From contig NZ_CP024996.1 in NCBI RefSeq assembly GCF_003719195.1, positions 4,836,001-4,900,000 of the forward strand: DNA of 64,000 nucleotides, given 5' to 3'. The first letter of the stretch is position 1, and each line of letters opens with the position of its first letter. Of this stretch, positions 18,930 to 27,355 are shown one piece after another. A program made the translations under genes and the position numbers. This stretch comes from Herbaspirillum rubrisubalbicans (GTDB lineage: Bacteria > Pseudomonadota > Gammaproteobacteria > Burkholderiales > Burkholderiaceae_D). The notes below the pieces were generated by a model. The model saw only the letters and a list, made by a program, of their open reading frames with translations. It ran no database searches and was not told the origin of the DNA.

Positions 18930-20309
18930 TCAGTGCAACAGCCCGGCCGGGGGCGCGGCGGGCTTCTTGCCCTCCAGCGGCAGCGGCACCAGCGTGGCCA
19001 CGGTCAGGGTATCGTCCTTGAAATATTTCTGCGCCACCGCCTGCACCTGGGCCGCGCTCACGCTCTTGAGGCGTTCGATGAGACGGTCGATGTTCTGCTG
19101 GCCCAGGCCGATGGTTTCCATCATGCCCATTTCCATGGCCTGGCCGAAGACCGAATCACGCTTGTAGATCTGGGAGGCGATCAATTGCCTCTTCACGCGC
19201 TGCAATTCCTGTTCGGATACGCCTTCGCGGGCGATGCGCTCGACCTCGGCGCGCAGCAGGCCTTCCAGTTCTTCGGTGCTGACACCATCAGCCGGGCTGC
19301 CTTCCAGCGTGAACAGCACCGGGCCGCGCGCCACGCCGCTATAGCTGGCGCCCACTGCCGTGGCCTTGCTGGCGGTGCGCACCAGTTGGGCGCTCAGGCG
19401 CGCATTGTCATAGCCATCGAGCACCGCCGAGAGCACGTCCAGGGCGTAGGCATCCTGGTCGGCTTCGACCTGGCGCAAGGCCGGCACCTTCCAGGCCATC
19501 ACCACATAGGGATTCTCGGCCGGGGCCTTGACGGTGACGCGGCGCATCCCGCGTTGCTCGGGCTCGTTCTGCGGCTTGCCCTGCGGCAGGGGGTGGGCGG
19601 GAATCTTGCCGAAATATTTCCTGGCCAGCGCCAGCACGCGCTGCGGCTCGACATCACCGGCCACCACCAGGGTGGCGTTGTTGGGGGCATACCATTGGCG
19701 GTACCAGTGGGCGATGTCCTGTACCGTCATGTGCTGCAGGTCGTCCATCCAGCCTACGACCGGATGATGATAGGGATGGGCGGTCCAGGCAGCGGCATTC
19801 AAGGCTTCGTTCAACAGGCCCATGGGCTGGTCATCGGTGCGCCAGCGGCGCTCTTCCATGATGACGCGGATTTCCTTGGCGAACTCGTTGGCATCGAATT
19901 GCAGATTGGCCATGCGGTCGGCTTCCAGCGCCATCACTTTTTCGAGGTGACTCTTTTCGATCTGCTGGAAATAGGCAGTGAAATCGTTGGCGGTGAAGGC
20001 ATTTTCCTGGCCGCCCAGTTCGGCTACCAGGCGGCTGAATTCGCCGACCTTGTGCTGCTTCGTGCCCTTGAACATCATGTGTTCCAGCGCGTGCGACACC
20101 CCTGTGGTGCCATTGAGTTCATCGATGCCACCCACCTTGTACCAGACCATCTGCACCGCCGTGGGCGCGCGCCGGTCTTGCTTGACGATGAGCTTCAAGC
20201 CATTGCCCAGCACGAATGCCTGCGCCGGCTCGGCCTGCACCTGGGGCGCGGTGCTGGCCAACAGGCTCAACAGGGCGCTGGCCAGGAAGGCTTTGATCTT
20301 CGATTTCAT
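18930..20309 (-). CDS. M16-family zinc metalloprotease
   Basis: A 459-residue exported peptidase with signal peptide (residues 1 to about 26) and the inverted zinc motif HALEH, followed about 75 residues later by the distal Glu region (EEPxxMxxE-like, VIMEERRWRTDDQP). M16A and M16C domains are both present. It probably pairs with the motif-less homologue at 16833-18197 in the periplasm. The gene diverges from ftsY, an order seen in other betaproteobacteria. Confidence 0.92.
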   Translation of the reverse strand: MKSKIKAFLASALLSLLASTAPQVQAEPAQAFVLGNGLKLIVKQDRRAPTAVQMVWYKVGGIDELNGTTGVSHALEHMMFKGTKQHKVGEFSRLVAELGGQENAFTANDFTAYFQQIEKSHLEKVMALEADRMANLQFDANEFAKEIRVIMEERRWRTDDQPMGLLNEALNAAAWTAHPYHHPVVGWMDDLQHMTVQDIAHWYRQWYAPNNATLVVAGDVEPQRVLALARKYFGKIPAHPLPQGKPQNEPEQRGMRRVTVKAPAENPYVVMAWKVPALRQVEADQDAYALDVLSAVLDGYDNARLSAQLVRTASKATAVGASYSGVARGPVLFTLEGSPADGVSTEELEGLLRAEVERIAREGVSEQELQRVKRQLIASQIYKRDSVFGQAMEMGMMETIGLGQQNIDRLIERLKSVSAAQVQAVAQKYFKDDTLTVATLVPLPLEGKKPAAPPAGLLH

Positions 20310-20492
20310 GGGCTGTGCTCTGATAAAATGCAGGATTCATTGACCCTGGCGGCCATGCGCGGGTCTTGTGGAGGGGGCAATTGTAACCTGTGTCACCTGT
20401 CCACTGCGGTGCTCAGGGCAGCCAGGCGCCTGTCTTCCCACCCTCCCCTCCTGCCGCCTGGCCGCAGCACAATCCAGCCTATCCGCCATCCG

Positions 20493-21653
20493 ATGTTCAG
20501 TTTCTTCAAGAGAAAACCCAAACCGGAAGCGCAACCCGCGCTGCCACCCCAGGCCGAACCGGCGCCTGCTCCTGCCGTCCCTGCACCTGTCGTTCCTGCT
20601 GCTACGGCGCCTGTAGCGCCTGCTGCCACTGCCGATATCCCCGCCGCCCCGGTCGCTGCGGCACCCGCAAGCCAGCCGGCACCGCCGCCCGAGCCGGTGG
20701 CCGCCAGCGAGGAAGAGGTCGAGATCGTGGCCGCCCCCGAACCTGCGCCCGAGGCCAAGCGCTCCTGGCTCTCGCGCCTCAAGGCCGGCCTGTCCAAGAC
20801 CTCCAGCAACCTGACCACGCTCTTCGTCGGTGCGCGCATTGATGAAGATTTGTACGAGGAGCTGGAGTCGGCCCTGCTGGTATCGGACGCCGGGGTCGAA
20901 GCCACCCAGTGGCTGCTGGCCGAACTGAAGAAAAAGGTCAAGAACGAGCGCCTCACTGAAGCCGCCCAGGTGCGCACCGCCCTGCGTACCTTGTTGATCG
21001 ACCTGCTGCAGCCGCTGCAGCGCCCGCTGGTCCTGGATCGCGCCAAGCCGTTGGTGATGATGATTGCCGGCGTCAACGGCGCCGGCAAGACCACCACCAT
21101 CGGCAAGCTGGCGCTGCACCTGCAGGCGCACGGCCAGTCGGTGCTGCTGGCGGCCGGCGACACCTTCCGCGCCGCCGCCCGCGAGCAACTGGCGGTCTGG
21201 GGCGAACGCAACAACGTCCAGGTGATCGCGCAGGAGTCGGGCGACCCGGCGGCGGTGGCCTATGACTCGGTGCATTCGGCGCAGGCGCGCGGCACCCATG
21301 TGGTGATGGTCGATACTGCGGGCCGTCTGCCCACGCAATTGCACCTGATGGATGAACTCAAGAAGATCAAGCGGGTCATTGCCAAGGCGATGGCCTCGGC
21401 GCCGCACGAAGTGCTGCTGGTCATCGATGGCAACACCGGCCAGAATGCGCTGGCGCAAGTGAAGGCCTTCGATGATGCGCTGGGGTTGACCGGCCTGGTG
21501 GTGACCAAGCTGGATGGCACGGCCAAGGGCGGCATCCTGGCTGCCATCGCCAAGACCCGCCCGGTGCCGCTGTACTTCATCGGCGTGGGTGAAAAGATCG
21601 AAGACCTGCAACCCTTCAATGCCACTGAATTCGTCGACGCCCTCCTGAGTTGA
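20493..21653 (+). CDS. ftsY: Signal recognition particle receptor FtsY
   Basis: A 386-residue SRP receptor GTPase. An N-terminal Pro/Ala/Glu-rich acidic region covers residues 10 to about 80, and the NG domain follows. GVNGAGKTTTIGKLA (G1) is near residue 192, DTAGRLPTQ is G3 and TKLDGTAKGG near 335 is G4. It docks ribosome-SRP complexes at the membrane. ATG 20493 starts MFSFFKRK. The much longer upstream open frame is the reverse shadow of the M16 gene. ftsE follows after 4 bp. Confidence 0.96.
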   Translation: MFSFFKRKPKPEAQPALPPQAEPAPAPAVPAPVVPAATAPVAPAATADIPAAPVAAAPASQPAPPPEPVAASEEEVEIVAAPEPAPEAKRSWLSRLKAGLSKTSSNLTTLFVGARIDEDLYEELESALLVSDAGVEATQWLLAELKKKVKNERLTEAAQVRTALRTLLIDLLQPLQRPLVLDRAKPLVMMIAGVNGAGKTTTIGKLALHLQAHGQSVLLAAGDTFRAAAREQLAVWGERNNVQVIAQESGDPAAVAYDSVHSAQARGTHVVMVDTAGRLPTQLHLMDELKKIKRVIAKAMASAPHEVLLVIDGNTGQNALAQVKAFDDALGLTGLVVTKLDGTAKGGILAAIAKTRPVPLYFIGVGEKIEDLQPFNATEFVDALLS

Positions 21654-21657
21654 ACCG

Positions 21658-22350
21658 ATGATTGAATTTACCCGGGTTTCCAAGCAATACGCGCGCGAGG
21701 TCTATGCCCTGCGCGACATCACGTTGTCGGTGAAGAAGGGCGAATTGATCTTTCTGGCCGGCCCTTCCGGCGCCGGCAAATCGACGCTGCTGAAGATGAT
21801 CGCGGCCATCGAGCGCCCCACCTCGGGCAAGCTCACCGTCAGCGGCACCGACATCGTCGGGCTCAAGGCGTCCGGCCTGCCGTATCTGCGGCGCAACCTG
21901 GGACTGATCTTCCAGCAGCAGAAACTCTTGCTGGACCGCAACCTGCTGGCCAACGTGATGCTGCCGCTGATCGTGACCGGCTCCTCCCGCCCGGATGCCG
22001 AAAAGCGCGCCCGCGCCGCGCTGGACAAGGTCGACCTGCTGGGCAAGGCCATGTGCGAGCCGCTGGAACTCTCCGGTGGCGAACAGCAGCGCGTGGCCAT
22101 CGCGCGCGCCATCGTCAACCGGCCGCAGATCATCCTGGCCGACGAACCCACCGCCAACCTGGACCGGGCCAATGCCAACAAGGTGCTGGCGGCGCTGAAA
22201 TCCTTCCACGGCGTGGGCGTGACCTGCCTGATCTCGACCCACGACGAACAATTCCTCACCGGTGCCGACCGCATCATCTACCTGGACCGGGGCCGCATCG
22301 TCGATGGCTGGCACAACGGCGTAGCCAATCCCGTGGAGGTATCGCCATGA
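21658..22350 (+). CDS. ftsE: Cell-division ABC ATPase FtsE
   Basis: A 230-residue ATPase with Walker A GPSGAGKST, signature LSGGEQQR and Walker B plus D-loop LADEPTANLD. With FtsX it activates septal murein hydrolases. It is coupled to ftsX by an ATGA overlap. Confidence 0.95.
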   Translation: MIEFTRVSKQYAREVYALRDITLSVKKGELIFLAGPSGAGKSTLLKMIAAIERPTSGKLTVSGTDIVGLKASGLPYLRRNLGLIFQQQKLLLDRNLLANVMLPLIVTGSSRPDAEKRARAALDKVDLLGKAMCEPLELSGGEQQRVAIARAIVNRPQIILADEPTANLDRANANKVLAALKSFHGVGVTCLISTHDEQFLTGADRIIYLDRGRIVDGWHNGVANPVEVSP

Positions 22351-23270
22351 ACTGGCTGCGACAGCATTGCGCCGCGATTGCGGACGCCCTGCGCCACCTG
22401 CTGCGCTCACCGGGCAATTTCGTCTTGAACGTGCTGGTGGTGTCGATTGCGCTGGCACTGCCCTTTGCCGGCCTGTCGGCGCTGGAAAACGTGCGGCCGA
22501 TCTCGGACCAGATGTCGGTAGAGCCCGAGATCAGCATCTTCATGAAGCCCGACGCCAGCCGCGAGGCGGCCCAGGCGGTGGGCAAGACCATCAGCCAGGT
22601 GTTGAAGGACAGCAAGACCAATGGCAAGGTCGAGTTCATCCCGCGCGAGAAGGCCTTCGACGCCTTGAAGAGCAAGACCGGCCTAGCCGACGTGCTCAAC
22701 ACGCTGGGCAGCAACCCGCTGCCGGACAGCTACGTGGTGCGCCTGCCGGGCTTTGAGAACGCCATGAACGCCGGCCGGGTGGATGACATCGCCCAGCAAC
22801 TGAAGAAGGAAGCGGGCGTGGATACGGTGCAGATCGATTCCGAGTGGGTCAAGCGGCTGGCGGCATTGCTGCGCATCCTGCGGCTGGTGCTGCTGTTCCT
22901 GGGGATCACGCTGGGGGCGGTGGTGGTGGCGGTGGTGTTCAACACCATACGCCTGCAGGTGATGACGCAGCGCGATGAAATCGAGGTCTCGCGCCTGTTC
23001 GGTGCGACCAATTCCTTCATCTATCGGCCCTTCTATTACACCGGTGCGTTGCTGGGACTGTGTGCCGGGCTGGTGGCGCTGGGGCTGGTGGTGGCGGCGC
23101 AACAACCGCTGAACGAAGCCATTCTGGATTTTGCCCACTTATATGCATCGGAATTCCAGCTGGCCCTGCCCAGCCCCATGGCCATCGGCCTGCTGCTGGC
23201 AGTGAGCGGCTTGCTGGGCTTGTTCGGGGCGATGCTGTCGGTGCGCAGGCAGTTGGCGCGCAAGGCTTGA
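22347..23270 (+). CDS. ftsX: Cell-division membrane protein FtsX
   Basis: A 307-residue membrane partner of FtsE. The first transmembrane segment is at about residues 23-45, a periplasmic loop of about 120 residues follows, and three membrane segments lie between about 175 and 300. ATG 22347 overlaps the ftsE stop. In related genomes rpoH usually follows directly; here about 1.6 kb separates the ftsX stop from the rpoH start. Confidence 0.95.
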   Translation: MNWLRQHCAAIADALRHLLRSPGNFVLNVLVVSIALALPFAGLSALENVRPISDQMSVEPEISIFMKPDASREAAQAVGKTISQVLKDSKTNGKVEFIPREKAFDALKSKTGLADVLNTLGSNPLPDSYVVRLPGFENAMNAGRVDDIAQQLKKEAGVDTVQIDSEWVKRLAALLRILRLVLLFLGITLGAVVVAVVFNTIRLQVMTQRDEIEVSRLFGATNSFIYRPFYYTGALLGLCAGLVALGLVVAAQQPLNEAILDFAHLYASEFQLALPSPMAIGLLLAVSGLLGLFGAMLSVRRQLARKA

Positions 23271-23301
23271 ATCGACCGCTTCCGAAAACCAGACGGTGGG
23301 G

Positions 23302-24243
23302 TCAATAGAAATAGCGATCCCTGCACGCGCGCTCTGGCTGCCGGCTCCACGGTTTGCGGCGTAATGTCAAGCGCGTCACAGGAAGCTCGGCGGCATCAAG
23401 GATAGAACGGTAGGTGCCAGCCACGCCACCTGAGTGGCGGTAGATCGCCAGCGCTCGCCGGTCCAGCAGCACCTGCAAGGACCACCAGTGATCGCTGTTG
23501 TGCAGGTAAGTCGTGATAGCCGGGTCGATCCAGCCCCCGAACCAGGATATGTTGTCCACAAAGCGACGCAGGCTGTTGATGGTATGCCGAGGTCGGCGCG
23601 GGATATGGCCAAGGACACCGAAATGGTTGAACTCCGGCGTGCTCCACAATGCATCATGGTGACCGATACGATTACGAACGTCCCGGATTCTCTTGAGCAG
23701 ATCGACCACCCGCTTCTTGAAGACCTGGCTGCCGTAGGGAATAGCGGCAATATCGGGCGCATGAGGAAAGACCGAGGCAAGGATAGCGCTCTGCAATCCC
23801 CTGGGCTGGGAGTGATGAGCAAGGCCGCCGATCAAGACCTCCCAGAATCCGAATGGCAATGCTGCCACCACATCATCCGGGCTGACCATGTAAGCCATCG
23901 GTTTCTTGGCTTTGACTTTTTCCATGGCTGACACCACGTCATCCCGGGACTTGGGCGTCAACTTGTGAATGGGCGGCAACAACGCCGGCGCAGCCGGGTT
24001 GATGGCATGAGCGGGATTGGGCCTGGGCATCATCCAGCCGAACGAGTCCACCGCTCCGAAATATTGCGACAGCGCCCGATGCAAGGCATTGCGCAGTGCT
24101 ACTTCGAAATCACCAAGAATTGGCAGCATCCCGGCACCGATGGCTTGATTCCAGGCATAACACCCCAGCGCATCGCGCTGCGACGTCGTCATGAAGAAGC
24201 GCTGCAGGGTCGATAGTCGGGGCGCCGTGATGTGTTTCAGCAT
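23302..24243 (-). CDS. Abi-family (Abi_2-like) HEPN protein, putative RNase toxin or phage-defence effector
   Basis: A 313-residue protein resembling AbiD/AbiF-type abortive-infection proteins. The N-terminal FEVALRNALHRAL (Arg51-Asn52) is a common family feature. The HEPN catalytic motif is at Arg190-Asn191 to His195 (VRNRIGHH, an R-N-x3-H pattern). HEPN proteins with this motif are typically metal-independent RNases. ATG 24243 is chosen because TAGGT lies seven bases upstream; ATG 24249 and a longer frame to 24396 are alternatives, but the longer one would run through the hairpin element. It is a single gene between ftsX and rpoH with a candidate structured RNA just upstream. Family is fairly sure, activity inferred. 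Confidence 0.75.
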   Translation of the reverse strand: MLKHITAPRLSTLQRFFMTTSQRDALGCYAWNQAIGAGMLPILGDFEVALRNALHRALSQYFGAVDSFGWMMPRPNPAHAINPAAPALLPPIHKLTPKSRDDVVSAMEKVKAKKPMAYMVSPDDVVAALPFGFWEVLIGGLAHHSQPRGLQSAILASVFPHAPDIAAIPYGSQVFKKRVVDLLKRIRDVRNRIGHHDALWSTPEFNHFGVLGHIPRRPRHTINSLRRFVDNISWFGGWIDPAITTYLHNSDHWWSLQVLLDRRALAIYRHSGGVAGTYRSILDAAELPVTRLTLRRKPWSRQPERACRDRYFY

Positions 24244-24254
24244 GGGCATACCTA

Positions 24255-24284
24255 TTGAACGCGGGAGAGACCGGGTGCTATACT
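24255..24284 (+). promoter_or_regulatory. Sigma70-like promoter diverging from the Abi gene
   Basis: TTGAAC at 24255-24260 and an extended -10 (TGC-TATACT, hexamer at 24279-24284) are 18 bp apart. Transcription would start near 24291 and read through both hairpins of the element at 24298-24365. This favours a plus-strand small RNA divergent from the Abi gene. Confidence 0.5.
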
Positions 24285-24297
24285 CGATTGAATAGAG

Positions 24298-24365
24298 ACA
24301 GGGGTTTTCCAAACCATTGGTCGTGCCCCTGTAAATTGAGGACAAAGCCCGCACCAGCGGGCTTT
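24298..24365. ncRNA. Candidate structured small RNA linked to the Abi gene (two hairpins)
   Basis: Two hairpins are packed into 68 bp. The first (24298-24332) has outer stem ACAGGGG/CCCCTGT, an internal loop, and inner stem CCAA/TTGG closed by ACCA. The second (24344-24365) is a 9-bp stem AAAGCCCGC/GCGGGCTTT also closed by ACCA. The plus strand has a good promoter upstream and the second hairpin could act as terminator. On the minus strand the same structures would form a leader of the Abi mRNA, and a promoter-like pair lies at 24383-24411. Strand is therefore left open. Some AbiF-type HEPN toxins are reported to work with a non-coding RNA, which makes an antitoxin-like role a reasonable inference. 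Confidence 0.5.
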
Positions 24366-24382
24366 GGACTTTCTGGCGGGAA

Positions 24383-24411
24383 ATTCTAGCGATCATGCGG
24401 CCTCACAACAA
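24383..24411 (-). promoter_or_regulatory. Possible minus-strand promoter for the Abi gene and its leader
   Basis: On the minus strand TTGTTG (24411-24406) and TAGAAT (24388-24383) are 17 bp apart. A transcript from here would contain both hairpins and then the Abi gene. The -35 box matches only three of six positions. Confidence 0.3.
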
Positions 24412-24687
24412 TAAATCGCTCGGTTCCCCGTCTTCTTAATACGCAGTCCTCGTTCGATATCGAGCCCGCGTGTCGAGATAGCGCGTCGTTCTACCCTTGT
24501 TTTGCTTCGGCACGCCCCCTCTCCAACCGCCATTGGCGCGCTGCAAAAATTGTTACAAGTTTCTCGCCCCGTTTTGACCCCAATCGCAACTTTTGTCGTC
24601 CAAAGGCGACTAATATGAAGGGGAAACAATGCAATGACTAGCTGGACAGCAATAGAGGGTATCTATCAGAGCTTCACTATCATGCTA
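24412..24687. other. Non-coding stretch between the Abi/RNA locus and the rpoH control region
   Basis: About 280 bp with visibly lower GC than the flanking genes. A minus-strand open frame covers most of it, but it has no ribosome binding site and no recognisable motif. It contains GTCG-N8-CGAC at about 24597-24610 and AT-rich tracts. I see no supported gene. Confidence 0.5.
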
Positions 24688-24714
24688 TTAGCACTCTTGG
24701 GTGTCGAGTGCTAG
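24688..24714 (+). promoter_or_regulatory. CIRCE element (HrcA operator) upstream of rpoH
   Basis: TTAGCACTC, nine bases, then GAGTGCTAG. This matches the CIRCE consensus TTAGCACTC-N9-GAGTGCTAA at all but the last base. It ends 149 bp before the rpoH start, and TAGAAT at 24712-24717 could be a -10 box overlapping its right arm. HrcA control of rpoH has been proposed for betaproteobacteria by comparative genomics. Confidence 0.88.
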
Positions 24715-24863
24715 AATACCTTATCGAATTGCTCCAGTTTTAGTCGAGCACTGCACCAAACAGCATCTGGCCACGTTGGCCAAGCCGGGGAAGTTGGCCA
24801 CATTGCCCCCGGCACCCGAACCTACCGCTTCATACTGTTTCCGTGAGGAACCAAGGAGAATCC

Positions 24864-25763
24864 ATGAAAACTGCGTCTGCACACACTGCACTCATGCCTG
24901 CCGAGTCCAATGCACTCGCGCTGGGTTTTTCCGGCAGCCTGGGAAATATCGACGCGTATATCTCGGCAGTGAACCGCCTGCCCATGCTGACCCAGGAAGA
25001 AGAGGTCAAGCTGGCGCGCGACCTGCGCGAAAAGAATGACCTGGGCGCCGCCCAGAAGATGGTGTTGTCGCACCTGCGCCTGGTGGTGTCGATCGCCCGT
25101 GGCTACCTGGGCTATGGCCTGCCGCACGCCGACCTGATCCAGGAAGGCAATATCGGCCTGATGAAGGCGGTCAAACGCTTCGACCCGGCCCAGAACGTGC
25201 GCCTGGTGTCCTATGCCATGCACTGGATCAAGGCCGAGATCCACGAGTACATCCTGAAGAACTGGCGCCTGGTCAAGGTGGCTACCACCAAGGCCCAGCG
25301 CAAGCTGTTCTTCAACCTGCGCAGCCACAAGGAAGGCCTGGACGCGATGACGCCGGCCCAGGTCGAGGCCCTGGCCAAGACCCTGGACGTCAAGCGCGAA
25401 GAAGTGATCGAGATGGAAACCCGTCTGTCCGGTCGCGACATCGCCCTGGAATCGCCCACCGATGACGATGATGACAAGTTCGCGCCGATCGCTTATCTGT
25501 CCTCTGACAACTCGGAGCCGACCCGCGTGATCGAGGCCAAGCAGTACGACCGCCTGCAATCCGAAGGCCTGGAAGCCGCCCTGTCCAAGCTGGACGACCG
25601 CTCGCGCCGTATCGTCGAAGCCCGCTGGCTGGCCAATGACGATGGCTCGGGTGCGACCCTGCATGAGCTGGCCGACGAATTCGGCGTCTCGGCCGAACGT
25701 ATCCGCCAGATCGAGGCAGTGGCGCTGAAGAAGATGAAGACTGCGTTGCAGGCTTATTCCTGA
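24864..25763 (+). CDS. rpoH: Heat-shock sigma factor RpoH (sigma-32)
   Basis: A 299-residue sigma factor directing heat-shock promoters. Region 2 includes HLRLVVSIARGYLGYGLPHADLIQEGNIGLMKAVKRFDP, cited here by its parts at about residues 60-100. The RpoH-specific region C lies after it (AQRKLFFNLRS), and region 4.2 is at the C-terminus. ATG 24864 follows AAGGAG. ATG 24843 would add seven residues and lies upstream of that site. A CIRCE element upstream suggests HrcA repression. Confidence 0.96.
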   Translation: MKTASAHTALMPAESNALALGFSGSLGNIDAYISAVNRLPMLTQEEEVKLARDLREKNDLGAAQKMVLSHLRLVVSIARGYLGYGLPHADLIQEGNIGLMKAVKRFDPAQNVRLVSYAMHWIKAEIHEYILKNWRLVKVATTKAQRKLFFNLRSHKEGLDAMTPAQVEALAKTLDVKREEVIEMETRLSGRDIALESPTDDDDDKFAPIAYLSSDNSEPTRVIEAKQYDRLQSEGLEAALSKLDDRSRRIVEARWLANDDGSGATLHELADEFGVSAERIRQIEAVALKKMKTALQAYS

Positions 25764-25795
25764 TCGGTTCTTCAGACCGCTTCAGCAGCACCAAC

Positions 25796-25825
25796 AAGAA
25801 AGGCGCCCGCGGGCGCCTTTCTTTT
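25796..25825. terminator. Bidirectional terminator between rpoH and the SCO1 gene
   Basis: A perfect 13-bp stem (AAGAAAGGCGCCC with its complement) around a GC loop, followed by TTT. It lies 33 bp after the rpoH stop and about 40 bp after the convergent SCO1 gene's stop. Confidence 0.9.
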
Positions 25826-25866
25826 CATCCAAACGATTTATATCGTTTATCTCTTTTCCTACGCCA

Positions 25867-26457
25867 TCAAGACAGCAACAGCTTGATGTCATGCGCCAGC
25901 GTCTGCGGCCCCTGGCCATGCTTGACGAAGAGACGAATATGCCCTTGCGGATCGAACACATAGCTGCCCGCAGTGTGGTCCATGGCATAGCTGCCCGGCT
26001 GCTTGCCCGGCACCTTCTGGTAGAACACCTTGAATTCCTTGGCCACTTTCTCGGTCTGCTGCAGATCGCCGCGCAGGCCCAGGAAGCGCTTGTCGAAGGC
26101 CGGCACGTATTGCGCCAGCACCTGCTGGGTATCGCGTTCGGGATCCACAGTGACGAACAGGACCTGCACCCGATCGGCATCCGGGCCCAGTTCCTTCATG
26201 ACGTTGGACATCTCCACCATGGTGGTGGGGCACACGTCCGGGCATTGCGTATAGCCGAAGAACATCACCACCACCTTGCCCTTGAAATCGGCCAGGGTGC
26301 GCGGCTGTCCGTTGTGGTCGGTCAGGGCGAAGTCCTTGGCATAATCCAGGCCGGTGACGTCGGTGTTGTTGAACTTCAGTTCAGGCTTGGACTGGCCGCA
26401 GGCCGCCAGCAGCGTTGCGCAAGCGGCCAGCAACAGCGCCGAGAGAAATCTTTTCAT
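25867..26457 (-). CDS. SCO1/SenC-family copper chaperone for cytochrome oxidase
   Basis: A 196-residue lipoprotein with the lipobox LLAAC at residues 17-21. The thioredoxin-fold domain has copper ligands CPDVC and a later His (MDHTAGSYVFD). SCO proteins deliver copper or reduce the CuA site of subunit II. ATG 26457 gives the lipoprotein start; the frame upstream overlaps ctaB. It is last in the surf1-ctaA-ctaB-sco run. Confidence 0.93.
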   Translation of the reverse strand: MKRFLSALLLAACATLLAACGQSKPELKFNNTDVTGLDYAKDFALTDHNGQPRTLADFKGKVVVMFFGYTQCPDVCPTTMVEMSNVMKELGPDADRVQVLFVTVDPERDTQQVLAQYVPAFDKRFLGLRGDLQQTEKVAKEFKVFYQKVPGKQPGSYAMDHTAGSYVFDPQGHIRLFVKHGQGPQTLAHDIKLLLS

Positions 26458-26461
26458 GAGT

Positions 26462-27355
26462 TCAGAAACTGCGGAACAGGAAATAGTGGTCCACCAGCAG
26501 CACCGCGAACAGGATCGACAGGTAGATGATGGAATAGGCAAAGGCCTTGCGCGCGATCAGGTCGGTGTAGTGACGATAGATCTGCCACGAATACCAGAAG
26601 AAGATCGCGCCCAGCAAGACGGCCGCGCCCAGGTAGATCAGGCCGCTCATGCCGATGGCAAAGGGCAACATGCTCACCGCCAAGAGCGCAATGGTGTACA
26701 TCAGGATGTGCAGCTTGGTCACCTCCATGCCATGCGTGATGGGCAGCATGGGCAGGCCCGACTTGGCGTAGTCGTCGCGGCGGTACATGGCCAGCGCCCA
26801 GAAGTGCGGCGGGGTCCAGATGAAGATGATCATCACCAGCACCCAGGCCTGCATCGGCACGTCATTGGCCATCGCAGCCCAGCCCAGCGCGGGCGGCATG
26901 GCGCCGGCCAGGCCACCGATGACGATGTTCTGCGAGGTGGCCGGTTTCAGGATGATGGTGTAGATGATGGCGTAGCCGACGAAGGTGGCGAAGGTCAGCC
27001 ACATCGTCAGCGGATTGACCAGGTTGTACAGCACCCACATGCCCAGGCCGCCCAGCACACCCGAGAACACCAGGGTCTGGCCCACCGTGATTTCGCCGCG
27101 CGCCATCGGACGGCGCGCGGTGCGGGCCATGCGCGAATCGATTTCGCGCTCGACCAGGCAATTGATGGCGAAGGCGGCACCGGCCAGGAGCCAGATGCCC
27201 AGCGTGCCGAAGATGACCTTGTGCCAGTCGGGCAGCTCAGGCGTGGAGAGGAACATGCCGATCACGGCACAGAACACCGCCAGCTGCGTCACACGCGGCT
27301 TGGTCAGTGCCCAGTACTGGGCGATGCGGTTGGGTTGGGCGGTCAATGTGGTCAT
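26462..27355 (-). CDS. ctaB: Protoheme IX farnesyltransferase CtaB
   Basis: A 297-residue UbiA-fold prenyltransferase making heme O from heme B. It has about nine membrane segments. The Asp-rich prenyl diphosphate motif is at [20 protein letters not shown]. Its start overlaps the ctaA stop by 4 bp. Confidence 0.96.
   Translation of the reverse strand: MTTLTAQPNRIAQYWALTKPRVTQLAVFCAVIGMFLSTPELPDWHKVIFGTLGIWLLAGAAFAINCLVEREIDSRMARTARRPMARGEITVGQTLVFSGVLGGLGMWVLYNLVNPLTMWLTFATFVGYAIIYTIILKPATSQNIVIGGLAGAMPPALGWAAMANDVPMQAWVLVMIIFIWTPPHFWALAMYRRDDYAKSGLPMLPITHGMEVTKLHILMYTIALLAVSMLPFAIGMSGLIYLGAAVLLGAIFFWYSWQIYRHYTDLIARKAFAYSIIYLSILFAVLLVDHYFLFRSF

Noticed and set aside
18933..20492. A 520-codon upstream extension of ftsY
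   Set aside because: It is the antisense shadow of the M16 protease gene. FtsY starts at ATG 20493.
24393..24629. A minus-strand open frame of 78 codons upstream of the Abi gene
   Set aside because: No ribosome binding site, no family likeness, and it overlaps promoter-like sequence.
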